Virus record (IMG/VR): IMGVR_UViG_3300030116_004531 | Span: 1 to 30,322 of that record | Origin: a virus | Length of the DNA stretch: 30,322 bases | Reading direction: 5' to 3' (one strand) | In this document: positions 1 through 5,992 of the stretch, piece by piece | How positions within the stretch are numbered: position 1 is the stretch's first letter | Layout: the number at the start of each line of letters is the position of its first letter | The notes under the pieces: model-generated | Told to the model about the DNA's origin: nothing | Database searches by the model: none | What the model saw: the letters and a program-made list of their open reading frames with translations, nothing else | Program-made: the position numbers and the translations under genes

Positions 1-1740
1 GGACAAAGAAACCATAATGTTTATGTTATAGCACAAGCAATGAATGAGTTTGGAATTAACAAATCAACTGCATCTATTATATGTAACAACTATGCCACAA
101 AAGATTTTTCTTCAGCTGAGATTGAAACTACTATTAACTCAGCATATAGCAAGACACATTTATTTAACACAAAGTATTATGAGAACAAAGAGATAATAGA
201 TGATGTCAAGCAGAGATTAAAAAGAGGTGAGCCAAAGAAAGATGTTAAGAAGGATTTACAAAGAACAGATATACCAGAGCACACGATTGATGCAGTAATA
301 AAAAAAGCTGAGGAGGGAAAGGATGAAGAGTTCTGGACAAAGAGTGAGAAGGGGGTAATAAAGATAGTGCCTTTGTACTTTAAAAAATTTTTAGAGGATA
401 GTGGATTTTATAAGTACGCTCCAGAAGGAAGCAAGAGTTTTGTTTTTGTTAGAGTAACTAATAACCTGATAGACCATTCAACAGAAAAAGAGATAAAAGA
501 TTTTGTATTAGACCACCTGTATCAAATTGAAGATGTATCAATTTATAATTACTTTGCAGAGCAAACTAGGTACTTTAAGGAGGAATTTCTCACATTAATT
601 AACACAATTGATGTAATTTTCATAGAAGATACAAAAGATAGCTCATTCTTATACTTCAAAAATTGTGCAGTTAAGATTACAAAAGACAAGGTTTCAAGCA
701 TAGATTATGTAGACCTCGATGGGTATGTTTGGAAAGACCAAGTGATAGACAGAGCCTTTAGAGAATGTCTTCAGACTGAGTGTGATTACAAAACATTTAT
801 TAAAAATGTCTGTGCAGGTGATGAAAAGAGAACTATATCTATGGAGTCTACGATAGGCTTTTTAATGCATGGACATAAGAACCTCTCATATTGTCCAGCA
901 GTAATACTTAATGATGAAGTAATCTCTGACAATCCAGAGGGAGGTACTGGTAAAGGTATTTTTATGAACGCTCTGAGTCATATGAAAAAGCTTGTCACTA
1001 TTGATGGTAAAGCATTTGCTTTTGAGAAATCATTTGCCTATCAACTAGTATCAGTTGACACTCAGATATTATGCTTTGATGATGTAAAGAAATACTTTGA
1101 CTTTGAAAGATTGTTTAGTGTGGTAACAGAAGGTCTGACACTTGAAAAGAAAAACAAAGATGCAATTAAGATACAATTTAGTAAGAGTCCAAAGATAGCT
1201 ATAACCACAAACTATGCCATCAAAGGAAATGGTAATTCTTTTCAGAGAAGAAAATGGGAATTAGAATTGTATCAGCATTATAGTAAAGCATATACACCAC
1301 AAGATGAGTTTGGTAAATTATTTTTTGGAGACTGGGATGATGATGAGTGGTGTGTGTTTGATAACTACATGATTGAATGTCTTCAGTTGTATCTGAAAGA
1401 AGGCTTGATTGAAAGTGAGTTTGTTAATCTGAAGATAAGACAACTATCAGCAGAAACATCGCATGATTTTATCGAGTGGTGTGGACTGCTTGAGGGTCAG
1501 CAGGAGAATGAGAAGTTAGCAGTAGGGATTCAGATAAATAGAAATGAGGTTTACTTTGATTTCATTAATGAGTACCCTGACTATGCACCAAAATCAAAGA
1601 TGACTATTAGTAGACAAAGGTTTTATAAATGGCTACATGCTTATGCAGAATTTAAGACTGGACTACCTGCAATAGAAGGAAGAGATATGATAGGAAGATG
1701 GATAAGATTACAAGAACCTGAAGAAGAAGCACCTTTGTAA
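1..1740 (+). CDS. Primase C-terminal / SF3 helicase replication protein, 5' partial
   Basis: Probable replicative primase-helicase. The frame is open to base 1, so the Met at base 40 is internal and the true start lies outside the window. The first ~65 residues (RNxVY..., a conserved 'NEFG' segment, then acidic 'F-S-x-x-E-I' and 'SAY') resemble the PriCT-1 type primase C-terminal domain found in Bacteroidota elements. An SF3/D5-like helicase follows: a Walker A with GGTGKG at about 931-960, an acidic Walker B (ILCFDD) near 1066-1083, a motif-C-like ITTNY near 1198-1212, and an RRKWELE segment downstream that could supply the arginine finger. A catalytic primase domain is not visible in the part present and may lie upstream. 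The family call is from motif recognition; SF3 helicases unwind DNA as hexamers at the fork. It leads a run of co-directional replication genes. Confidence 0.8.
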   Translation, partial: GQRNHNVYVIAQAMNEFGINKSTASIICNNYATKDFSSAEIETTINSAYSKTHLFNTKYYENKEIIDDVKQRLKRGEPKKDVKKDLQRTDIPEHTIDAVIKKAEEGKDEEFWTKSEKGVIKIVPLYFKKFLEDSGFYKYAPEGSKSFVFVRVTNNLIDHSTEKEIKDFVLDHLYQIEDVSIYNYFAEQTRYFKEEFLTLINTIDVIFIEDTKDSSFLYFKNCAVKITKDKVSSIDYVDLDGYVWKDQVIDRAFRECLQTECDYKTFIKNVCAGDEKRTISMESTIGFLMHGHKNLSYCPAVILNDEVISDNPEGGTGKGIFMNALSHMKKLVTIDGKAFAFEKSFAYQLVSVDTQILCFDDVKKYFDFERLFSVVTEGLTLEKKNKDAIKIQFSKSPKIAITTNYAIKGNGNSFQRRKWELELYQHYSKAYTPQDEFGKLFFGDWDDDEWCVFDNYMIECLQLYLKEGLIESEFVNLKIRQLSAETSHDFIEWCGLLEGQQENEKLAVGIQINRNEVYFDFINEYPDYAPKSKMTISRQRFYKWLHAYAEFKTGLPAIEGRDMIGRWIRLQEPEEEAPL

Positions 1741-1759
1741 CATGTTGATAATCAGTTCA

Positions 1760-1791
1760 TTTGTTTATTTTGTAAAACTTTTGTATCTTTG
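1760..1791 (+). promoter_or_regulatory. Bacteroidota-type promoter, TTTG / TATCTTTG
   Basis: TTTG at 1760-1763 and TATCTTTG at 1784-1791 are separated by 20 bases. This fits the -33 TTTG / -7 TAnnTTTG promoter of Bacteroidota. The box ends only 4 bases before the ATG at 1796, so a transcript from it would have almost no leader. Both elements are visible; promoter function is inferred. Confidence 0.6.
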
Positions 1792-1795
1792 TTGT

Positions 1796-2194
1796 ATGAA
1801 AACTATCGACATTCGACATAAACAACAAGAAGTTGGTCGAAGAAAAACTATAAAAACAAATCTTTACTTACATTCAAAGTCAAAGTACATCGGCTCTAAA
1901 GTTAGAGGTGGTGTAGGTAGGGATGGAGCACAGTTTAAAGACTGGTATTGTTTCTATAGGCAAACAAACAAATTGTTTACTATGAATCACAGAGGGGATT
2001 TCCCTAAAGTATTTAGCTATGGAAACACCATTGCTAAATCTGCAAGTAATGCTCGTGAGTGGTATGGATTGAAAATACCAAGCACAGGTTGGACAAAGGT
2101 TCAGTTTATATATCATGAACCAATAACATTCAGACAACAAAATTCAGGAGATTGGTTTCCCAAGTTTTTAAAATATTTATTAAATGAAATTTAG
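1796..2194 (+). CDS. Hypothetical phage protein, 132 aa
   Basis: Not recognised. The frame extends upstream to a Met at 1742, but that extension is hydrophobic (VYFVKLLYLCC) and covers the promoter at 1760-1791. The start MKTIDIRH at 1796 is therefore preferred. The protein is basic and rich in aromatic residues (several W, Y and F; the C-terminal half has 'AREWYGLK' and 'GDWFPKFLKYLL'), as in small DNA-binding proteins, but no domain can be named. It overlaps the helicase start downstream by 11 bases, so the two are probably co-translated. Its position between primase and helicase suggests a role in replication or early takeover. Confidence 0.65.
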   Translation: MKTIDIRHKQQEVGRRKTIKTNLYLHSKSKYIGSKVRGGVGRDGAQFKDWYCFYRQTNKLFTMNHRGDFPKVFSYGNTIAKSASNAREWYGLKIPSTGWTKVQFIYHEPITFRQQNSGDWFPKFLKYLLNEI

Positions 2195-3416
2195 GGATTA
2201 CCAAACTCTGATAATTGAAAAAGCGAAGGGTGTGCTACTAGCACACCGCTTCGTTTATCTTTCCATGCAGGTAAGGACAGGTAAAACTCTGACTGCTATG
2301 GGAACTGCTCAGAAGCTAGGCGTTAAGTCGATGTTGTTTGTTACTAAGAAGAAAGCTATCTCTTCTATTGAAGCTGACTATAAGAAGCTTAATCCAAACT
2401 ACGAGATAATTGTAATTAATTATGAGAGTCTCCATAAGGTTCAAGGAAGGTTTGATTTGATTGTGCTGGATGAAGCTCACTCAATGGGAGCTTTACCTAA
2501 GCCAAGTAAAAGAGCCAAGCAAGTTAAGGAGTTAATCACTTTAAATCAACCCTATGTTATTCTGATGTCAGGAACTCCAACACCAGAGTCATTCTCTCAG
2601 ATGTATCATCAGGTATATGCTTGTCCAAAGAATCCCTTCAGTAGTTTTAAAAACTTTTATGCTTTTGCTAGAGTGCATGTTAATGTATATCAAAAGAAGC
2701 TAGGCGTTCATAGTGTGAATGTTTATCTTGATGGTAAACAAAGCATAATTGATGAGATGAAACCATACATGATTAGTTACACTCAAAAGGAGGCAGGGTT
2801 TAAAGCTCAGACAAACGAGCATGTTTTGAAAGTAAGATTGAAAGACAGGACTTATGAGATTATAGATGAGCTGAGAAAACATAAGGTAGTGGAGAGTGAC
2901 AAAGTAAACGATGCTATACTAGGAGACACCGCAGTGAAGGAGATGTCCAAAGTTCATCAGCTTTGTTCTGGTACAGTAAAGTTTGAAAGTGGTGATAGCA
3001 TGATTATTGATAAAACAAAAGCTGAGTTTATACGAACTAAATTTAAAAATAAGAAGCTGGGAATATTTTATAAATTTACTGCCGAGTATAAGGCTCTTAA
3101 GGAGGTCTATGGCGATGATTTGACTAACGAATTAGAGGAGTTTAAGACAACCAATAAAAACATAGCTCTTCAGATAGTATCTGGAAGGGAAGGTATCAGT
3201 TTGAAAGAAGCTGATTGTCTTGTGTACTACAACATTGACTTCAGTGCTTTGAGTTACTGGCAGTCAAGAGATAGGATGACAACCAAAGACACCAAGGTTA
3301 ATGATGTCTATTGGATTTTTTCAGAGGGGGGAATAGAAGAAAATATTTACAAAACAGTGTCAAAGAAAAAAGACTATACCCTCAGACACTTCAAAAAAGA
3401 TTTATTAAGTTTATAA
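2184..3416 (+). CDS. SF2 (Snf2-like) DNA helicase/translocase
   Basis: ATP-dependent DNA helicase or translocase of superfamily 2, 410 aa. Motifs in order: N-terminal Q-motif-like 'FRDYQ' (3-7), Walker A 'RTGKT' (31-35), motif II 'DEAH' (96-99), motif III 'SGTPTP' (129-134), then in the C-terminal RecA lobe a motif-V-like 'GREGISL' and motif VI 'QSRDRMT'. The size and the compact two-lobe layout match the small Snf2-like helicases common in phages, which lack extra chromatin-type domains. Such proteins are associated with replication, recombination or repair, but the exact substrate cannot be read from the sequence. It overlaps the preceding gene by 11 bases, and a 2-base gap (TAA-TT-ATG) separates it from the next gene. 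Confidence 0.85.
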   Translation: MKFRDYQTLIIEKAKGVLLAHRFVYLSMQVRTGKTLTAMGTAQKLGVKSMLFVTKKKAISSIEADYKKLNPNYEIIVINYESLHKVQGRFDLIVLDEAHSMGALPKPSKRAKQVKELITLNQPYVILMSGTPTPESFSQMYHQVYACPKNPFSSFKNFYAFARVHVNVYQKKLGVHSVNVYLDGKQSIIDEMKPYMISYTQKEAGFKAQTNEHVLKVRLKDRTYEIIDELRKHKVVESDKVNDAILGDTAVKEMSKVHQLCSGTVKFESGDSMIIDKTKAEFIRTKFKNKKLGIFYKFTAEYKALKEVYGDDLTNELEEFKTTNKNIALQIVSGREGISLKEADCLVYYNIDFSALSYWQSRDRMTTKDTKVNDVYWIFSEGGIEENIYKTVSKKKDYTLRHFKKDLLSL

Positions 3417-3418
3417 TT

Positions 3419-3631
3419 ATGAAAGAAAAAAAATTAATCGAGATGTTAAATCGAGTAGATAAGATTGAAAAAACTATGGAGCTTATAATTAAAGAGGTAA
3501 ACAACCTTAGAAATTTTTCAGTTAGTGTGCTTGAAGTTTCTAAGAGGATGCCTTCTTACGAAAAAGCTGTTAAGAAACTAAGACAGGATATCGACAAGGA
3601 ACAAAAGGAAAAAGAAAAAGAAAATAAATAG
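3419..3631 (+). CDS. Small coiled-coil hypothetical protein, 70 aa
   Basis: Not recognised. The start at 3419 (MKEKKLIEML) is chosen because it lies 2 bases after the helicase stop; the longer frame from 3311 would run inside the helicase gene and adds a low-complexity basic tail. The product is strongly helical and charged, with heptad-like leucine/isoleucine spacing over the first 35 residues and a K/E-rich C-terminus. It is likely a small coiled-coil partner of a replication protein. No motif supports a specific role. Confidence 0.6.
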   Translation: MKEKKLIEMLNRVDKIEKTMELIIKEVNNLRNFSVSVLEVSKRMPSYEKAVKKLRQDIDKEQKEKEKENK

Positions 3632-3633
3632 TT

Positions 3634-3641
3634 TAATTTTG
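3634..3641 (+). promoter_or_regulatory. TAnnTTTG box (TAATTTTG) before nuclease gene
   Basis: TAATTTTG lies 4 bases before the ATG at 3646, the same geometry as the box before 1796. No TTG/TTTG element is seen at the expected distance upstream, so this is weaker than the promoter at 1760-1791. If active, the message would be nearly leaderless. Confidence 0.4.
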
Positions 3642-3645
3642 TAGT

Positions 3646-3885
3646 ATGACAGAGCAACAGATTCAGTCAAAAAAAATAAAAGAATTAGAAGCTGAAGGTT
3701 ACTTTGTTATTAAGCTAATTAAAACAAATAAGAATGGTATACCTGATGTTGTAGCTTTACATAAAATACATGGTGTAAAATTTTTTGAAATTAAAACTCA
3801 GAAAGGTAAAGTATCAAAGCTTCAACAGTATAGGATAAAAGAATTAAAAGAACATGGATTCAAAACAGAGATTTACAGGGGATGA
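3646..3885 (+). CDS. Minimal VRR-NUC family nuclease, 79 aa
   Basis: Small PD-(D/E)xK nuclease of the VRR-NUC type. Visible signature: an N-terminal Gln (Q5), 'GIPD' at 31-34 supplying the metal-binding Asp, 'EIK' at 48-50 followed by T-x-K-G, and a Gln pair at 60-61 (LQQYRI). At 79 residues it is a stand-alone core, as in phage homologues; the eukaryotic relative FAN1 carries the same fold in a much larger protein. Family members act on branched or flapped DNA, so a role in processing replication or recombination intermediates is likely. It sits two genes after an Snf2-like helicase, a pairing often seen in phages. The downstream frame overlaps its end by 32 bases if the longer start there is used. 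Confidence 0.8.
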   Translation: MTEQQIQSKKIKELEAEGYFVIKLIKTNKNGIPDVVALHKIHGVKFFEIKTQKGKVSKLQQYRIKELKEHGFKTEIYRG

Positions 3886-4213
3886 ATACTATTATGAAAT
3901 GGAAGAAACTTTTTTAGAAGACCTTGAAGAGCTTCCTCCTCTTTATAGTGCAGCTATCATTATGCAGCTAGACAAATTGGCCTCTGAGATGTATGAAGAG
4001 AATAAAAAATCTAAGCCAAGTAAAAAATTTGGATTGGTTGCTGGAGTTGTTCCGTTATCTGATGCTCTTTTTTTTAGCGTGGAGTATCTAAATTCTAAGA
4101 GTATGTTTCCATTGTTTTATAAATTTAATATTATATCTTCGGATGAATATCTTGACTACTTAAACTTAAATAAAACTATAATCCATGATAATCGAAACAC
4201 AAAATCAAATTAA
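3854..4213 (+). CDS. Hypothetical acidic protein, 119 aa
   Basis: Not recognised. The start is uncertain: the Met at 3854 overlaps the nuclease gene by 32 bases, while an in-frame Met at 3899 (MEETFLED) leaves a 13-base gap. Neither has a clear ribosome-binding site. The N-terminal third is acidic and leucine-rich, the middle is short and basic (KSKPSKK), and the C-terminal part is mixed alpha/beta with aromatic residues. It overlaps the following DnaA-like gene by 29 bases, consistent with a tightly packed early operon. Confidence 0.6.
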   Translation: MDSKQRFTGDEYYYEMEETFLEDLEELPPLYSAAIIMQLDKLASEMYEENKKSKPSKKFGLVAGVVPLSDALFFSVEYLNSKSMFPLFYKFNIISSDEYLDYLNLNKTIIHDNRNTKSN

Positions 4214-4595
4214 AATAATTAGAGATGCGGTTGAAAAACACTTCAATGTAAATTTAAATCAACCAAGTAGAGTACGAAAGACCACCCATGCAAGATATAT
4301 TTATTTTAGATTGTGTAAAGATTTTACTTTTTCTACTTTATACGAGATAGGTAATGAAGTTGATAGACATCACGCAACAGTGGTGGAGGGATTAAAACAA
4401 TTTGATAATATAAAGTTTATTAATGACCGCCAATATTTAAATCCTTATCATAAGCTTAGAAACTATCTTTATGATAAATTATCAATTAAAGAAAGCGAAG
4501 ATAGTTATACAACTATGAAAGAGCTTATCAACCAAAATAAAATACTAAAAGAAAAATGTAAACTTTTAGAGGAGGAATTGGAAAAAAATTCCTAA
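4185..4595 (+). CDS. DnaA domain-IV-like DNA-binding protein
   Basis: 136 aa. Residues ~15-75 look like the C-terminal DNA-binding domain of the initiator DnaA: a basic segment (RKTTHARYIYFRL, 31-43) corresponds to the helix with the conserved R, and 'EIGNEVDRHHATVVEG' (54-69) matches the signature region whose usual form is 'RDH-S/T-TV'. There is no AAA+ ATPase domain, so this is not an initiator by itself. The last ~25 residues form a short Lys/Glu coiled coil (KELINQNKILKEK...), probably for dimerisation. Inference: it recognises DnaA-box-like sites in phage or host DNA and helps initiation, or competes with host DnaA. The start overlaps the upstream gene by 29 bases. Confidence 0.65.
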   Translation: MIIETQNQIKIIRDAVEKHFNVNLNQPSRVRKTTHARYIYFRLCKDFTFSTLYEIGNEVDRHHATVVEGLKQFDNIKFINDRQYLNPYHKLRNYLYDKLSIKESEDSYTTMKELINQNKILKEKCKLLEEELEKNS

Positions 4596-4614
4596 CTTTA
4601 AATCACATCCGCTT

Positions 4615-4842
4615 ATGTCTTACAATGTAAATGACATCGAAAAGATACTTAGCTTCACGAGTTGGAGTAAAAAAAAGAAAATCGATAAGCTTTTAGAGAT
4701 TGATGCAGATTTGTACTGCAACCTAGGGAAAGAAACAAGTAAAACACAAATAGCTAATGTAAAAAAGCTCTCTAAAAAAATATATAGAGCTATTAAAACT
4801 GTCGACGAGTACACAGGAAGGTTATTGTTAAGAGAACAGTAA
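4615..4842 (+). CDS. Hypothetical phage protein, 75 aa
   Basis: No known function. A small basic helical protein with the pattern 'ILSFTSWSKKKKIDKLLEIDADLYC' followed by 'KLSKKIYRAIK'. I recall similar short proteins in replication regions of Bacteroidota phages, but cannot confirm it here. The stop of the preceding gene is 19 bases upstream. A weak box, TAACTTTA, one base off TAnnTTTG, lies about 17 bases before the ATG. Confidence 0.65.
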   Translation: MSYNVNDIEKILSFTSWSKKKKIDKLLEIDADLYCNLGKETSKTQIANVKKLSKKIYRAIKTVDEYTGRLLLREQ

Positions 4843-4852
4843 ACCTTATAAA

Positions 4853-5041
4853 ATGAATATAACACCGCTAGAAAAAAAGCGAATCCAGAACATTAACTTC
4901 ATAATGTCTGATATTCATGAATCCGTAAATCAAATCTATGAAACTTTAATAGACCAAGAGTATGATGATACTCGGAAGTCCATTCTGACTCTTAATAGTA
5001 AATTAAAATCTATTAACGAATCAATTAACCATGAGTTATAA
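4853..5041 (+). CDS. Hypothetical small helical protein, 62 aa
   Basis: Not recognised. Almost entirely helical by composition (E, I, N, K, S rich), with regular hydrophobic spacing (INFIMSDIHESVNQIYETLI), suggesting a small coiled-coil or helical-bundle protein. It starts 10 bases after the preceding stop and overlaps the phosphoesterase by 11 bases, so it belongs to the same transcript. Confidence 0.55.
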   Translation: MNITPLEKKRIQNINFIMSDIHESVNQIYETLIDQEYDDTRKSILTLNSKLKSINESINHEL

Positions 5042-5750
5042 AGACTTTCGCCCTCGCCTCAGAGGAAACAAAAAAACAGCATTTGAAAACCTAACTAAAA
5101 AAGAAAGAAGAATATTAGTGATAGGAGACCTTCACGCACCTTTTACGCTTGAAGGATATATTGACTTTTGCATTGACACTTATGCTAGATATAATTGTAA
5201 TCAAGTAATATTCATTGGTGATATTATTGATAATCACTATGCAAGCTTTCACACTACAGACCCTGATGGTCTTGGAGGTGGTGATGAGCTAGAGTTAGCA
5301 GTAGAGGATGTAGCTAAATGGTATGAAGCTTTTCCTGTTGCTGATATAACTATCGGAAACCATGACAGAATGATAATGCGTAAAGCTTTTGATTCACAAA
5401 TTCCAAAGAGATGGATTAAAAGTTACAACGATGTACTTGGAACTCCAGACTGGAACTGGGTAGAAAACATTGTATATGATGATGTCCTTTACGAGCACGG
5501 TGAGGGAAGTCAGGCTGCAATGAAAGCAAGGAACAATATGATGTCTTCTGTATGTGGCCACACTCATACTTCTGCGTATGTACAATGGTATGTAGGTAAA
5601 AGGTTTAGAGTGTTTGGGATGCAAGTAGGTTGCGGTATTGATGCTAAAAGTTATGCAGCTGCCTATGCAAAAAACTTCAAACGCCAGGCTATTGGCTGTG
5701 GCGTTGTTATTGGAGGGCACACTGCTTTTAATTGTTTAATGAACTTATGA
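5031..5750 (+). CDS. Calcineurin-like metallophosphoesterase
   Basis: 239 aa, dimetal phosphoesterase. The full set of calcineurin-superfamily motifs is visible: 'GDLH' (32-35), 'GDIIDNH' (63-69), 'GNHD' (109-112), a later metal His in 'YEHGEG' (154-159) and 'GHTHT' (176-180). A short basic stretch (RPRLRGNKKTA) precedes the fold. Members cleave phosphoester bonds in nucleic acids, nucleotides or proteins; the substrate here is not evident. The gene ends the recognisable part of the plus-strand module, and its stop codon overlaps the ATG of a 29-codon frame (ATGA). Confidence 0.85.
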   Translation: MSYKDFRPRLRGNKKTAFENLTKKERRILVIGDLHAPFTLEGYIDFCIDTYARYNCNQVIFIGDIIDNHYASFHTTDPDGLGGGDELELAVEDVAKWYEAFPVADITIGNHDRMIMRKAFDSQIPKRWIKSYNDVLGTPDWNWVENIVYDDVLYEHGEGSQAAMKARNNMMSSVCGHTHTSAYVQWYVGKRFRVFGMQVGCGIDAKSYAAAYAKNFKRQAIGCGVVIGGHTAFNCLMNL

Positions 5751-5836
5751 TGTCAAAAAGACCAGTAGTAGATTTTATGTTGGTAATATTAATAAATATT
5801 ATTATTTTCTACGCTATCTTCCAATACGTCTTTTAG
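5747..5836 (+). CDS. Single-span membrane micropeptide, 29 aa (candidate)
   Basis: A very short frame that begins with ATGATG, the first ATG overlapping the phosphoesterase stop (ATGA coupling). The product has a basic N-terminus (MMSKRP), then a hydrophobic span of about 18 residues rich in I, L, V and F, and ends at QYVF. This fits a one-helix inner-membrane peptide. A holin-like or other membrane role is possible, but nothing specific can be shown. Its 3' end overlaps the convergent 58-codon gene by 23 bases. Confidence 0.45.
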   Translation: MMSKRPVVDFMLVILINIIIFYAIFQYVF

Positions 5837-5990
5837 CTCTTCGTTGAGTAAGTCGTTTACGAGTTTTACTTTTCGGATGCTTTCTGTTGGGAAGAGAATC
5901 TACATCTTTAGTTTCTCTAAGCCACTGTTGTGCCATGTCAGGTTTTTCTCTGAACATCCATCTCATTTGTGCTTTACTTTGGAACGGCAT
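5814..5990 (-). CDS. Small basic phage protein, 58 aa
   Basis: A short gene starting 2 bases after the stop of the 2530-aa gene (TAA-TT-ATG). The product begins MPFQSKAQMRWMF and continues with a 'KPDMAQQWLRET' segment, a short 'SLP' turn and a highly basic tail (KSKTRKRLTQRRAKRRIGR). The KAQ-x-R-x-MF...P-x-MA-x-W pattern recurs in small proteins of many phages, whose function is not established as far as I know. The tail implies nucleic-acid binding. It is the last gene of the ejection-protein operon and runs 23 bases into the opposing 29-codon frame. Confidence 0.75.
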   Translation of the reverse strand: MPFQSKAQMRWMFREKPDMAQQWLRETKDVDSLPNRKHPKSKTRKRLTQRRAKRRIGR

Positions 5991-5992
5991 AA

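Noticed and set aside
40-42. ATG at 40 as the start of the primase/helicase gene
   Set aside because: The frame is open to base 1 and the upstream residues continue the PriCT-like pattern (GQRNHNVYVIAQAM), so the start lies outside the window.
1742-1795. Hydrophobic N-terminal extension of the 132-aa protein, as a possible signal peptide
   Set aside because: The extension lies on the TTTG/TATCTTTG promoter and the remainder begins with a good Met at 1796; the hydrophobic residues are a translation of the promoter.
3311-3418. Longer 106-codon start for the small coiled-coil gene
   Set aside because: The extension is inside the helicase gene in another frame; the Met at 3419 follows the helicase stop by 2 bases, the same junction seen elsewhere in the window.
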